64,000 nt of DNA from Himantopus leucocephalus (Eukaryota > Chordata > Aves > Charadriiformes > Recurvirostridae): the NCBI GenBank assembly GCA_003993805.1, contig RSEF01000001.1:61064003-61128002 (forward strand), written 5' to 3'. Below, in pieces: positions 54,731 through 64,000 of the stretch. The notes under the pieces are model-generated. The model was given only the letters and a program-made list of their open reading frames with translations. It was not told where the DNA came from and made no database searches. The position numbers were made by a program, and so were the translations under genes. Position 1 is the stretch's first letter; every line of letters begins with the position of its first letter.

Positions 54731-57700
54731 GNCCCACAACCAAAAAAAACCCCCAAACTTTCCTAAGTCAGACATTGTATAATTCTGCTGCCTAAGCTAA
54801 ACCTCTTCAAATGCATCAATATAAAAAAACATTAACAAGACAGACTTAAGTTATTCTCAAAACAGGTACGTCATAATATAGTAGTTTTGAATTAAAGCCA
54901 GGAAAGTATCTTGCTAAGACACTCACAGGAATTCCTAGTAGTTGGGGATCCACAGGCTGTCGAAATGGAAGAGACTCTGGATCCTGACGGTAAAGTGCCT
55001 CCAGTGTTGGCATAAGTGCCTGCCGCAACTCTTCTGGCTTGAAAACTTTTGAAAAAACAATCAACATTAGAAAGATAGCAGAAACAGCTGTAAGGAAGAA
55101 ACCTGCTGGAAAATGTGAGGTCTGTGGAAAAAGACTACAAACACTGGGTTTATATTACATGGCTTGTTTATCCTCTGCAACGCTGAGTTCTGAGGAAGAT
55201 ATTACAATGATCACCTGGACACAAGGAGATGGCCAAAAATATTAAAGAGAATCTTGTTTTTATTATAAGAAGACACCGTAATAGAGCCGGTTTACATTCC
55301 AAATGTGGCTCCTCTCTGATGTCCCAAGAAAACTTGCCTAGAAAATTTAACAGAGGAGTATTTCAAATCTCTATTGTACTGACAATTTTACTAAGGCTTA
55401 ACATCTAACACTAAAGCCTTAAAGAACTTACCCAAAGCCAATTACAAGCATGTGTATTATTAGACATTTTTGTCCAAAAGCCACAAAGAACAATCCATTT
55501 AAGTGTACTGAGTACCAATGAAGAAAGCTCAGTCCCCACCCCCACCCCCCGAAGACTTCTCTTGGGAGATGAAGTGAATTTCAGTCAAGACAATGTTCCT
55601 GCTTACTTTTTTTCTTAGACTGCCCAGCTGCCGGAGAAGACTGAGTAGCTGGAGTAGTAGGTCTTTCTTCCCCCTCTGGTACTTCACTCTTCACTTCAGA
55701 TTTCTTCTCTTCTTGTTCCATTGGGTCTGGTTTACATTCCTCCACGACTGGTTCTACTTTAATCTGGAAAGTAGTTTGAAGCCTGTCACTTAGGCTCCTG
55801 TGAAGCCACCCATTCACACTTCTGTCCTTTAAACTTATCTGCCATCCTGCCCACCACTCTTCCCTAGGATTAAGGGTATCTACTTTGTAATCAAAACTTG
55901 CCTAAAACTTGCCTAAAACTTGAGCAGATGTGCTAGAATGCATCTTTAAACACTGCAGTAGTAGCAATGATGAGCTGCGAACCAGTTCTGAGCTGCAAGC
56001 AGACTCACAGGTACTCATCCAGCTCTTCAAGCAGGTCTGCCAGTCTCTCCTACACTGGGGCTGCCACACTCCTAGCTGTCCTCAGTGCAAGTTGTCAGAG
56101 CCCAGTAAAGCAGCCCATCACATACAGACAGAACCACAGCATCATTTAGGTTGGAAAAGACCTTTAAGATCATCGAGTCCAACCGTAAACCTAACACTGC
56201 CAAGTCCACCACTAAACCATGTCCCTAAGTGCCACATCTATGTCTTTCAAATACCTCCAGGGATCGTGACTCAACCACTGCCCTGGGCAGCCTGCTCCAA
56301 TGCTTGACAACCCTTTCAGTGAAGAAATTTTTCCCAATATCCAATCTAAACCTCCCCTGGTGCAACTTGAGGCTGTTTCCTCTCATCCTGTTATCCACTA
56401 GTCTAACATTTAACAGCGGCCAATAGCATCTGAAGGACTTACGAGTGCCCTCTTACGCTGTCATTTACCAAAAAGCCTCACAGCTGCAACCACATTATCA
56501 TGGTCCTTCCCGTGGCCACTGGCTTCTACCACCAGTTCACCGCAAAACAGAGACCCTTCTTTAGGAAGAAGCAGATTAAACCAGCAATCAAAATAGCAGC
56601 AGGAGGTAGCACCTACAGTTCTCATTGAACTCTGAAAGGAATGGCTTGCATGGAGACAGAAAGCATCTAGCAGCACTAGATAAAAGATATCCTCCCCAAC
56701 AACTGGCCAACACAATCTCACCTCAGATTTCTCATCCATTTGCAGCTCTGTTTGTTCTGGTTCCCCTTCATCCGTTTTAATATCCATTTTCACTTCCTGC
56801 AAGGGTGGCTGCTGCTGCTCTGGAACAGTCTGCTGAGAGTTCACCTCTGTGCTGCTGGTGGATGGTGGGTTGGATACCTGCCCGTCAATGCTTACAGCTG
56901 GCTGTGAAAGCTGAGGGAACAAAACACATGTTACAAACAGGCTTCAAATGAACTTATTTTTCTTTCTCTAAGCTACCTTTTACCTATACTACATTTCCAA
57001 CAAGTTTAAACACTCTCTAGTCCTTCTACTTGCTTCACCTGAAGAAAATACTGCTATACAACTCCCAATTATAGAAAAACATACAACAGAAACATGCATT
57101 GGAAGGCCTAGTATACAGAAAATTACATACTGTTTCCCTACTGCACACCACCACTATGCATATGTACACATAACTGAAGACCTCATCCATGTTTCACAGT
57201 GCATTTCAAAACATGCACTAGAATTCTGAAAAATACTCCCTCTTTGGAAACACCATATGATCTATAGGCTTGTCTTGATGAAAAAAAAATGTTACTTTCC
57301 AAATGCAGTAAAACCTATTTTGATATTAAACATGCCAGGAGCTACCTTCATTATCACGGACTCACACAAAAATAAAGACCAACTGAAAATTAAACTTTAT
57401 GCTTAAACATTTGCAGGGAAAGCACAATTAAACTATTTCCTTACAGGTGTTGTGGGGTGCTGAGGCTGCAGCGGTGCTGTTGGTGTGGGAACAGAGGCAG
57501 TCGTGCTCTGCTGTGACAAGGGCTGTTGCTGTTGCTCTGCAGAAGGTGTAACTGGAACTGGAGGCTGGACTTGTGGAGGCAGCTGTGCCTGTGGAGGCGT
57601 TGGAGTCTGCCTTTGAGGGGGGTGCATAGTTTGCGACTGTGGTCCAGGTGGCATTGCCTGAGGAGTAGGTGTGGGGGCAGCAGTGGCAGCTGCTGCTGCT

Positions 57701-60700
57701 TGCTGTTGCTGTGATCCCAAGCCCGGGGGCGTGTGGTGAGGTGTTGGGGTGCGGCTAGGTACTGGAGAAGGAGAATTTCGGTGCATGGGAGGCTGTGGAA
57801 GAGGTGGGCAGTGAATATGGCTCCCTTGAGAACCTGGAGCCATAGCAGGAGAATTCACAGGACAGGAAGCGCTGGTCATTTGTGCCTGTGGGAAAACAAG
57901 TACACATTTGCAATGACTTGAAATAGAAAAGCGAGAGAAATTACTGTCAAATGGCTGCTTTCGCACAGTTACTGGCATATTTTTTAAAAATGTAGCAAAC
58001 TATCTGTTTTGTTTTTTAAACTCTCTATTTCAAAAGGACAAATGGTCTATTCAGTTTTTTTTTTGCTCCACACGAACATAAAGCTGCTTTATAATTTATT
58101 CAGCTCTAAAAGAGAAGTTTCATAGAATGTCTTATACTTGTTGATACATTTAAAGAATGGCACACCTACATTCCCAGTTTGCAAAACATTTCTTTCTAAA
58201 ACTGCATATTCGTACACCCTGAATATAGGACAAGACCACCACAGTAAAAAATTGCATTCAAATACACTTAGTGCGCCCATGCCCCCACCCCCAAGACTAG
58301 AAACTGAATTTACCATCAGAAATAAGTACAGCTGTAACTGTACCATTAAAAGATTACAAAAAAATTGTATTGGTCAAGGAAAAAAGCTGTCACTCCACAA
58401 TAATCTTGCCTGCAAACTAGGAAGAAGCATCAACGAGAAGCAAACTGACGTTCCCTACTTCTTCCTGGCCTGAAAGGTTCTTGCTGAAAAGGGAGAGGGA
58501 AAGGACAGAAAGGAAACTGCTAGACCGTAAGTTCAGATCTTTAGTAGTGATAACCCTCCTATCCCCCAAAAGCCAGCAACACACATTGGTCCTGGATAGA
58601 CATGCCTTTTTATGACTTATTCTTCCACGATCTATTAATTTCTCAGGCTCTGCTGCCTGGCTGTTAAGCAAGAAATTCTAAACTACTGCATGCTGAGTAA
58701 CAATTTCTTCTTTGCTCCATAAAACCAAACTTAAAAAGATTCCTCTATCACACTTAAGCCTGAGAACAAGGCAACAATGTTTCACCCTTGCTATTCCCAG
58801 TGCTGCATCAGGAAAACGCAGTCTCAGTAAATGAATTCAGTTGACTATAATTCCAAAAGCATCTTGAGAAAACAAGTTCTCCTCCATTACTACTAACTGA
58901 ACAATGAAACCAGTATATGACAGACCCCACTAACACCACTTCCACAAATCAGAAACTTACTTGAGAAACTGGTGTCTGATTGCCAGGCTGAGTCATAGGC
59001 ATGCTCGCTGCGTTCATTCCTGGGGAAGAAGCAGGGAACTGGGTCTGTTGTAAAAACTGATTCTGACCAGAAGGCTGGCCAACTCCTGGTTGCTGCATAC
59101 GTGAAGGAAATCCCATCTGTTGGAAAAGAAAGGAACTCATTTCACACAATGTGTGTGTACTTCCATAACATTTTACAAAAAAACCCCATTTATCTTGTTG
59201 CAGAAATTCATGCTTGCCGCTTATCTGTAGGATATGATATGGAAAGCTTGCTTATAGCTCCTCTAAAAAAGACAGAAGTTATGATGATTTCCCTTGTAAG
59301 CTAAGGAAAAGGATATTGATTTCAGATTGGGACTGTGACTTACGATTTATTTTTGTTCTTTGTTTTAAGGATGCAACAGCACAAAAAGCCACTTAAACTT
59401 GATTTTTCGGCATTTTTTTACCACCAAGATCTAAAGCTTTACCATAGGCTAGACAAATCTTTCAGTGAAGATGCAAAAGGAGGAACTAAAGAACCAAGAA
59501 AATGAAGAAATAATACTTGATTTATTTATTTTATTTTTTTTTTTTAAAAAAATCTTTTATTTATTTAAAGGAAACCACAGCAAACAGAAGCAAACCTCCG
59601 AGCCCAAGAGCCCAGAGGAAACGCACACTGACCTGGTTCATGGCCCCAGCCTGGCTTAGCTGTCCAGGGTGCTGAAGAGGAGGGGTTTGCCGGGGTCCCA
59701 TCGGTGACAGCTGCATGTTCATCTGGCCAAACTGATTCATTCCTGTGCGTTAGTGCCAAAAAAACACTTATAAACAAAGGCCTGAATTCTCCTTTGGGCA
59801 CCGTTCAACATTTGGAGAAGAAATGCTGTCAGTTTCTTCCTAATTTTGTTTTCTAGCAACCAGTTTTCAAGCATGCAATACTATAAAGGAAGTATTTCCT
59901 CCTATCAACCGGTTACATGGAATAATTTTAAATATAAAGTGTCCAAGCTACCATACTCCTTCAGAATACACAGTACGTTTTTTTTTTTCCCCTGAAAGAC
60001 TTGTTTCCCCTACCTGTTAAAGCTCTTAAGTTTGAGAACTACTGGAGTACATAATAAATAACCAATTGTCACATCCACTGCTGAAGATCAACTCTCTACA
60101 GAAAGTTGCGTTATCTTAATTACATATTAGAAATTCACTTATTGAATCCCAAACCGTATCTTCACTTCCTCAAGTACTTTGTCCGTTGGCTACAATACTT
60201 CTTAACTATGTAACAAAGGTTTTGCCCCTTCCTTCTGAGCAATAATTCCCACCGTCCTCCCTCTGCCACCATGTCCTCATCTAAGCTGGCTAGGCCCACC
60301 ATGTTTGACTGACCCCACCATCCTATGTTCACATGATCATTAGTTCCATCATCAATAAAGCATCAAGTTCTTTATTTAACAAACCAAGCAGTTAATGTGC
60401 AGCTCTTAAATTCACAAGATCATGAAATATTATTAGATACATACAGGTTTTTTACATGTATTATATATAGCTATGTAAGTATTATACAATATAAATAGCT
60501 ATTTTCTTAATCAAATGGGTGAGACAAAGGCTATGACACCTCAGCAAGAGCTGCCCAATTCCAAGACTCCTTCAAAAATCACAGTACTGAATTTTCTTCG
60601 TGTATTTACCTGGCTGTGCCTGCATGCGATTCATCATCTGGTTTGGCACATTGGCACGTATCAGGGTTGGGTCAGGAAGTGGACCATCTGGAAAAAAGAT

Positions 60701-63700
60701 ATTGGAACAAGATTACGTCATTTAGAAGACCACCAGGTTTTATCCACCAAACATTTTAGTGAGAATTACACACTAAAATCCATGTGTAAAAGAAAAAAAA
60801 GCATACAACACAGTCCAGTAACTCTAAACACTCTTGAAGAGTTTTCGAAGCGTGAAGAAAACCCAAAAACTTCCTTGAAAGTATAAGCATGTCACATTGA
60901 TGGAAATATCCTCTGATTTAGAGTCAGCTTTCAGAAATTGAGGACCAATTTGAAGTACGTTATCGGGATACAATGACAAACTCAGTAGCTCATGAACACT
61001 CCAGACTACAAGAACTTCTACAGAGCACTCTACACTGTTACTGCACCTCTAGATTTATAACACTATGAAAACTATATGGTTCAACAGAGTATATATATCT
61101 CAAAGATCTGAAGTTTGAGAACTACTGCAGTATGTGATAAATAACCAAAAGTATCACATCTACTCCTGAAGATCAACTTTCTACAGAAGTTACAACAAAC
61201 ACAGCCACAGCATCAATCTTTAACAATCTTTCTTGGATCTTGGTAACACATCTCAGTAAATCATGTTCTGACTTCAAGCATACGAAGACCCAGAACTGGA
61301 TTTAACAAGTTACATTCAAATTTAAGCAGGAGAAAAAGACCTCAGATGAAGATTCTTGTAGCATAAGCCTGGAGCTACTGGATCTTTCTCTCTTTTTCAT
61401 TGCATGCTGGAAAGGTCATTTGTCCAAAAAAACCCCAAATGTGGCACATAACAAGCACTATTTAAACCTTCAAAGGCACAAATACCTAAGCACTCCAGTA
61501 ACCATATATCTCCATAGCGACAGTATAGACAGTAATAGTGATGATCATTTTAAACACCACACAACTAAATATTATGAAAATATGTTTCTCTTATAGTAAC
61601 TGAAGTTACCTTAACTCAATTAATTCTGGAGTTGAATCTAATGAGACTGAAGTTCTACAACATTAAGGATGGAACTTATTCTCCTTTCACTCTGTGAAGT
61701 TTTACAAGATTTCAATTTGTTCAGAAGACGAAATGCTTTTAGATAACCTATGGTCATTAACACATAAGCAAAGCAAAGATTTTGCTAGTACTCCTGAACA
61801 AAGAAGAGAAAGTTCTGTTTAATTTTGAGCAAGCCAAGTACATGTGAAACAAGAAGGGCAAAAAGGTAACCAGCCAAACAAAATGACAGTACAGGATTCC
61901 CCTGCACCAGGTAGTCAGTAACCCANNNNNNNNNNNNNNNNNNNNNNNNNNNNNNNNNNNNNNNNNNNNNNNNNNNNNNNNNNNNNNNNNNNNNNNNNNN
62001 NNNNNNNNNNNNNNNNNNNNNNNNNGCTGCAGGGTCAGGAGTAGGAAATATGGCTTGGACTCTAGGGGGAGGGGAAAAAAAAAGCCCACAAGTGATCAGA
62101 ATATCCCCAGATGGGGACATCAGCACTAACCCCAGTGATATGAACACAAAGCAGCAAGCAAATCTGCCGACAGACTGCAGCACTTGCTAATGCTCCCAGG
62201 GAACACTGCCCCCGTGTAGATGGCTTGAGAATAGAGCGGGACACTTCCAGTACAACAGCCCCAAACCAGCAGATGCAGCTCCATCCTTCAGGCTTCTGCT
62301 TCCCCTTCTCACGGGCCCTGACAAAACTCACTCCCTGGCCCCCTGGTTTTGGAAGACAGGCTTCCTCCCACCCCACACATCCACCTCAGAGGCAGCAACT
62401 CACCTAGCGGGAGATTGTTTTGATATGAGCTACTCACAATTTATGAACAAGGTGGTTTCGGAGATCCTGAGTAATGTCTTCATGCCACTGCTTTCGAATT
62501 CCAGTATTGGATGGTTGAGCTGTTGGCATGGCTCCCAAACTGGCAACGTTGGCGCTTTCACTCATCATAGGGCTTCAAAAACAGAGCAAGAATTGAGGGC
62601 AAAAGTCTAGCCCAAGCTTAGTCATCTTACAGTCATAGCCTCTTTTAGAATAATGTTAGGACAAAGCGCTAGTTCAGCCATTCCCTAATCAATGGACAAA
62701 CTCTGCAGAAACAGCTGCACAGACACCAAAACAACGCCATGAAAGAGTACATGCTGTCCTACCCAAGGATTTGGAAAACTGCAACAAAAGCTACAAAACC
62801 CAAAGGCAGAGATAGCCATCAATGGCATTTACCCCACTGTTTATGCAGGAAGTGCCATGAGATCAAAACATAATCACTGGGGTGCAAAGAATAATTCAAC
62901 TTACTTTTGAGAATTCATGGTTGAATGTAACATTGAGTCAGGCAGCAGATTAGACGTTTGAACCCCTACTCCTCCATTCACTCCCATTGGATTTGCATCT
63001 AGAAAACAGAAGAATAAGTATTCTTAAATGAACGGCCCATTTACTGGGCAAAATCAGTAATTGCTCAGCAGTAACAAAGGTCTAGACTTTCAAATACTTT
63101 GACTTTTGTGAAGGCACTTTAATTACCCATTGCTCTCTTTACCCTCTTCCTTTTACAAACTTAGAAAAAGTCGGTGGCACAACACTGGTGACCTCCAGGT
63201 GAAGCATCACACCACACTACTCCTCTGCACATCTTCCTGACCTTCTTGGCAAACAAAAAATTTCCATTTGCTGCTAACGCAATGTATCAGAGTTCTTTTC
63301 TGCGCCTCCCTAACCAAAGATTCAGCATTACCAACCACTTCTGTTTTTTTATTTAGAAGCAGTTGGGTTTTTTTGTCATTCAGGGGCTCATGATATATAT
63401 TCACAAAGGCTTCAAAAACTTAAAACATCAGCTACCACCTACATCTGACAAGGTCCCCTCTCACCCACTCCATACTTAAGGATCCTACAATTAACTCCAA
63501 TGTTTGTATGAAGAAAGAAAATCTGACAATCCTTTGCAGGAAAAGCCTCTAGTAATTTGTTACGGACCAAAATCTGCTTTTCTGAATCACAGCAGATCTC
63601 AATCACCGTAAAAAATTGCTTATTTTCTTCACACACTACAGTTGAGACTCAAATAATGAAGAAAAACGCAGTGTATTTGTCTGGAGCTTCCAAACAGATC

Positions 63701-64000
63701 ACTTTGTGAAGTTGAGAGTAGCATGAAAACCACTACCAAGCTTCACATGTATTTAGGACATCTGAATCCTACAGATTTGGCATTTCAAGCAAAATCAGAC
63801 ACTGCGTACAAGAGAAATCCACTGAAATTAAGTATATCAAGCCTACTACATACCTCTAATATCACAAGCAAGTGTTTAACAGTTTTTTCATAAAGCTGCC
63901 TCCAGCCTCCCTTCCCTTAGTCACTTTCTTCTCCTTCCCAAATTCCATTTTGCCATCTGAGAGCAAGCTGGTGTAAAAGACAACTGTCAACCTTTGCATT
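31745..64000 (-). CDS. EP300: EP300 (p300), partial gene: KIX region to the C terminus
   Basis: Histone acetyltransferase p300, a nuclear coactivator that acetylates H3K18/H3K27 and many transcription factors. Twenty-four coding exons are visible (about 5.56 kb of coding sequence, roughly 1,850 of about 2,400 codons), all with GT-AG junctions and matching phases. Order: pre-KIX linker, KIX (first half), Pro/Gln linkers, SUMO-motif acidic region, bromodomain, RING/PHD, HAT, ZZ, TAZ2, NCBD and Gln-rich tail ending [10 protein letters not shown]. It is EP300 and not CREBBP from the linker and tail sequence. TAZ1 and the N terminus lie beyond the right edge; the end of KIX and about two exons are hidden by the gap. 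Exon numbers here count back from 31, as in human. Introns hold one CR1 and a few homopolymers, and otherwise nothing that I recognise. Confidence 0.98.
31758..31763 (-). terminator. EP300: Putative EP300 poly(A) signal AATAAA
   Basis: TTTATT on the plus strand, about 1.17 kb past the stop codon. Chosen as the most distal canonical signal before the composition changes. Confidence 0.45.
32929..35172 (-). CDS. EP300: EP300 terminal coding exon 31 (ZZ end, TAZ2, NCBD, Gln-rich tail)
   Basis: 2,244 nt including the TAG at 32,929-32,931. It starts [20 protein letters not shown] (end of ZZ). TAZ2 follows, with its Cys/His clusters ([39 protein letters not shown]). Then come long Pro/Gln-rich stretches and the NCBD/IBiD ([34 protein letters not shown]), which folds on binding NCOA/SRC proteins and IRF3. 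The tail ends [10 protein letters not shown] as in human. Polyglutamine runs are longer than in human. Confidence 0.99.
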   Translation of the reverse strand, partial: DYDLCITCYNTKNHDHKMEKLGLGLDDESNNQQTATTQSPGDSRRLSIQRCIQSLVHACQCRNANCSLPSCQKMKRVVQHTKGCKRKTNGGCPICKQLIALCCYHAKHCQENKCPVPFCLNIKHKLRQQQLQHRLQQAQMLRRRMASMQRTGVVGQQQGLPSPTPATPTTPTGQQPPTPQTPQPQPPPQPASQPQPAPPNSMPPYTMPRTQPPSAVSQGKAGGQVTPPTPPQPPQPPVQGPPPAAVEMAMQIQRAAETQRQMAQVQIFQRPIQHQMPQMPPMGMNPPQIGRGPGGHIDQGMGPAGIQQQPPWVQGGLPQAQLQPGMQRPSMMSVAQPGQPMNMAPQPGMGQVPGAAQPKQPPLPQAALQNLLRTLRSPSSPMQQQQVLNILHSNPQLLAAFIKQRAAKYAGSQNPQGMAGQPGIPQGQPGLQQQQAMQGQQGGVHPNPAMQNMNPMQAGVQRPSMPQQQPQQQPQQAMAGMNPQAQQMNMNHSGMAPQFRDLLMRRHQMIEQQRHQQQQQQQGAGPALGPGMANHNQFQQPQGVGYPQQQQQQQQQQRMQHHMQQMQQGNMGQISQLPQAMSAETGASLQQAFQQRLLQQQMGSPAQPNPMSPQQHMLPNQAQSPHLQGQQLPSSLTNQVRSPQPVPSPRPQSQPPHSSPSPRMQPQPSPHHVSPQTSSPHPGLVAAQANPMDQGHFASPDQSAMLSQLASNPGMAGLHGTSATELGLSSENSDLNSNLSQSTLDIH
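33500..33531 (-). repeat. EP300: CAG/CAA polyglutamine tract in EP300
   Basis: Ten consecutive Gln codons (CAA, five CAG, CAA, three CAG on the minus strand) between GVGYP and RMQHHM. Human p300 has about four Gln at this point, from memory. Confidence 0.9.
36487..36768 (-). CDS. EP300: EP300 coding exon 30 (HAT end and ZZ start)
   Basis: 282 nt, 94 codons, encoding [40 protein letters not shown] and the ZZ zinc finger start [20 protein letters not shown]. Donor GTATGC. Confidence 0.98.
37130..37175 (+). mobile_element. Tiny CR1 3' end fragment
   Basis: AAGGTCCCTTCCAACCTAGA followed by CAATTCTATGATTCT is a diagnostic CR1 3' terminus, about 45 bases, in the intron between exons 29 and 30. 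Confidence 0.75.
37253..37414 (-). CDS. EP300: EP300 coding exon 29 (HAT autoinhibitory loop)
   Basis: 162 nt, 54 codons, encoding [40 protein letters not shown] and [11 protein letters not shown]. The lysine-rich stretch is the loop whose autoacetylation activates p300. Confidence 0.98.
39491..39655 (-). CDS. EP300: EP300 coding exon 28 (HAT)
   Basis: 165 nt, 55 codons, encoding [40 protein letters not shown] and an acidic/basic run ending NESTD that enters the autoinhibitory loop. Confidence 0.98.
40326..40491 (-). CDS. EP300: EP300 coding exon 27 (HAT catalytic)
   Basis: 166 nt encoding [40 protein letters not shown] and ERIVHDYK. Equivalents of human W1436, C1438, Y1446, W1466 and the catalytic Y1467 are intact. 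Confidence 0.98.
42233..42346 (-). CDS. EP300: EP300 coding exon 26 (HAT, CoA-binding)
   Basis: 114 nt encoding [20 protein letters not shown] and [18 protein letters not shown]. Residues equivalent to human L1398-D1399-S1400 and R1410/T1411/Y1414, which contact acetyl-CoA, are all present. Confidence 0.98.
42770..42916 (-). CDS. EP300: EP300 coding exon 25 (HAT)
   Basis: 147 nt encoding [40 protein letters not shown] and CPPPNQR, central strands of the HAT domain. Confidence 0.98.
43261..43411 (-). CDS. EP300: EP300 coding exon 24 (HAT N-terminal part)
   Basis: 151 nt encoding [40 protein letters not shown] and VKPGMKAR, the start of the KAT11-type acetyltransferase fold. Confidence 0.98.
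45024..45091 (-). CDS. EP300: EP300 coding exon 23 (PHD end)
   Basis: 68 nt encoding [20 protein letters not shown], the last zinc knuckle of the PHD and the basic link to the HAT domain. Confidence 0.97.
46171..46248 (-). CDS. EP300: EP300 coding exon 22 (PHD)
   Basis: 78 nt encoding [20 protein letters not shown] and IIWPSG, with zinc-ligand Cys/His pairs of the PHD. Donor GTGAGG. Confidence 0.98.
47710..47766 (-). CDS. EP300: EP300 coding exon 21
   Basis: 57 nt encoding [19 protein letters not shown]. Phase 1 in, phase 2 out; matches human almost exactly. Confidence 0.97.
49154..49175. repeat. Short (CA)n/(TA)n microsatellite
   Basis: ACACACACACATATATATAT in an EP300 intron; potentially polymorphic. 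Confidence 0.7.
50250..50330 (-). CDS. EP300: EP300 coding exon 20 (RING insert)
   Basis: 81 nt encoding [20 protein letters not shown] and DPSQPQT. The Cys/His pattern FCEKC belongs to the RING/PHD (CH2) module that limits HAT activity. Confidence 0.98.
50504..50540. repeat. Short GGTTT/T-rich simple repeat
   Basis: Imperfect TTTGG/GGTTT units grading into a T run, in the intron next to exon 20. Confidence 0.7.
52772..52860 (-). CDS. EP300: EP300 coding exon 19
   Basis: 89 nt encoding [20 protein letters not shown] and [10 protein letters not shown], the start of the discontinuous PHD region after the bromodomain. Confidence 0.98.
53419..53658 (-). CDS. EP300: EP300 coding exon 18 (bromodomain core)
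   Basis: 240 nt, 80 codons. It encodes [40 protein letters not shown] and [17 protein letters not shown]. The acetyl-lysine-binding Asn (in WLYN) and the ZA-loop NPMDLSTI are present. Confidence 0.98.
54710..54732. repeat. Homopolymer G run (22 G) ending in a single N
   Basis: A T run passes directly into 22 Gs, one N, then CCCACAACC and an A run. Intronic. Probably a sequencing or consensus problem at a mononucleotide tract. Confidence 0.9.
54927..55045 (-). CDS. EP300: EP300 coding exon 17 (bromodomain start)
   Basis: 119 nt encoding [20 protein letters not shown] and [19 protein letters not shown]: helix Z and the start of the ZA loop of the bromodomain, with the LPFRQPVD motif intact. 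Confidence 0.98.
55607..55763 (-). CDS. EP300: EP300 coding exon 16 (acidic, SUMO-motif region)
   Basis: 157 nt encoding [40 protein letters not shown] and [11 protein letters not shown]. The two psi-K-x-E sites (IKVE, VKSE) fit the CRD1 repression domain known from human p300. Donor GTAAGC follows seven As. Confidence 0.94.
56131..56410 (-). mobile_element. CR1 LINE 3' fragment in an EP300 intron
   Basis: The plus strand reads TAGGTTGGAAAAGACC, TTTAAGATCATCGAGTCCAA and, further on, TGGTGCAACTTGAGGC and GTTTCCTCTCATCCTG. This is the reverse complement of a CR1 3' end, so the element is in sense with EP300 (minus). Confidence 0.9.
56722..56910 (-). CDS. EP300: EP300 coding exon 15
   Basis: 189 nt encoding [40 protein letters not shown] and an acidic end QMDEKSE. 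Acceptor CCCTCAG, donor GTGAGA. Confidence 0.95.
57445..57885 (-). CDS. EP300: EP300 coding exon 14 (Pro/Gln-rich linker)
   Basis: 441 nt, 147 whole codons. It encodes [44 protein letters not shown] and a Gln/Ala-rich run. Human p300 has the same landmark motifs, while the bird linker has a longer Q/A tract ([19 protein letters not shown]). Confidence 0.96.
58961..59116 (-). CDS. EP300: EP300 coding exon 13
   Basis: 156 nt, phase 0 at both ends, encoding [20 protein letters not shown] and a Pro/Ser/Met-rich run ending PVSQ. Disordered linker. Donor GTAAGT. Confidence 0.95.
59633..59742 (-). CDS. EP300: EP300 coding exon 12
   Basis: 110 nt encoding [20 protein letters not shown] and [17 protein letters not shown], a Gln/Pro/Met-rich disordered linker. 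Donor GTCAGT. Confidence 0.94.
60610..60687 (-). CDS. EP300: EP300 coding exon 11
   Basis: 78 nt encoding [20 protein letters not shown] and RMQAQP, matching the human NGPLPDPSM...PNQMM linker. Donor GTAAAT. Confidence 0.95.
61926..62025. other. Assembly gap (100 N) inside EP300 KIX
   Basis: A placeholder of exactly 100 Ns. By comparison with human p300 it hides the C-terminal part of KIX, the KIX-following Lys/Glu helix and the segment up to the exon at 60,687. Confidence 0.99.
62026..62061 (-). CDS. EP300: EP300 KIX exon 2, truncated by assembly gap
   Basis: 36 nt visible, encoding [12 protein letters not shown] after acceptor CCCCTAG. The gap removes the rest of KIX (helices 2 and 3). 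A 100-base gap cannot hold the roughly 80 further nt of this exon plus the following exons and introns, so the true gap must be larger. Confidence 0.95.
62438..62572 (-). CDS. EP300: EP300 KIX exon 1 (helix 1)
   Basis: 135 nt encoding [20 protein letters not shown], then [20 protein letters not shown] of the KIX domain (the binding site for CREB pKID, MLL and MYB). Donor GTGAGT after AAATT. This is the authentic counterpart of the exon duplicated at 21.7 kb. Confidence 0.97.
62905..62998 (-). CDS. EP300: EP300 coding exon before KIX
   Basis: 94 nt encoding [20 protein letters not shown] and MNSQ, the Asn/Ser-rich linker before KIX, matching human p300 closely. Acceptor TTTTCTAG, donor GTAAGT. 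Confidence 0.95.

Noticed and set aside
32929..63000. Assignment of the large gene to CREBBP instead of EP300
   Set aside because: The linker motifs ([25 protein letters not shown]), the tail [10 protein letters not shown] and the L3MBTL2 neighbour are those of EP300.

Overview
This is a vertebrate nuclear genomic window, almost certainly avian. It carries intron-rich genes with GT-AG exons, CpG-island promoters and several CR1 LINE fragments, the dominant bird retroposon. Two conserved chromatin-regulator genes lie in tandem on the minus strand, in the arrangement known from human 22q13 (EP300 next to L3MBTL2).

Layout from left to right. (1) 1.3-18.2 kb: the complete L3MBTL2 gene, 17 coding exons on the minus strand. 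It encodes a 716-residue, four-MBT-repeat Polycomb-like repressor. The start lies in a CpG island at about 17.87-18.52 kb that also looks like a divergent promoter. One intron holds a CR1 copy at about 5.09-6.24 kb. (2) 18.5-31.7 kb: the intergenic interval. It contains a partial duplicate of the KIX-domain exons of EP300 at 21.1-21.8 kb. This copy sits directly downstream of its own CpG island and has an in-frame ATG and intact splice sites. The interval also contains a long CR1 copy at about 27.0-29.13 kb with ORF1-esterase and ORF2-like remnants. (3) 31.75 kb to the right edge: the 3' three quarters of EP300 on the minus strand. From low to high coordinate there are the 3'UTR, the terminal exon (ZZ end, TAZ2, NCBD, glutamine-rich tail), the HAT, RING/PHD and bromodomain exons, proline/glutamine-rich linkers, and the first half of KIX. 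The exons for TAZ1 and the N terminus lie beyond 64,000. Two 100-N assembly gaps (21,191-21,290 and 61,926-62,025) sit at exactly equivalent positions in the two KIX copies. They hide the rest of KIX and probably two further EP300 exons.

EP300 is an acetyltransferase coactivator and L3MBTL2 a methyl-lysine-reading repressor of the PRC1.6 complex, so the neighbours have opposing roles in transcription. The most interesting object is the KIX-only gene candidate between them. A p300-derived isolated KIX domain could compete for p300/CBP partners. The core it shares with EP300 is about 98% identical while its flanks are much more diverged, which points either to gene conversion or to an assembly artefact. 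The remaining stretches over 300 bases are introns or intergenic DNA in which I recognise no gene.
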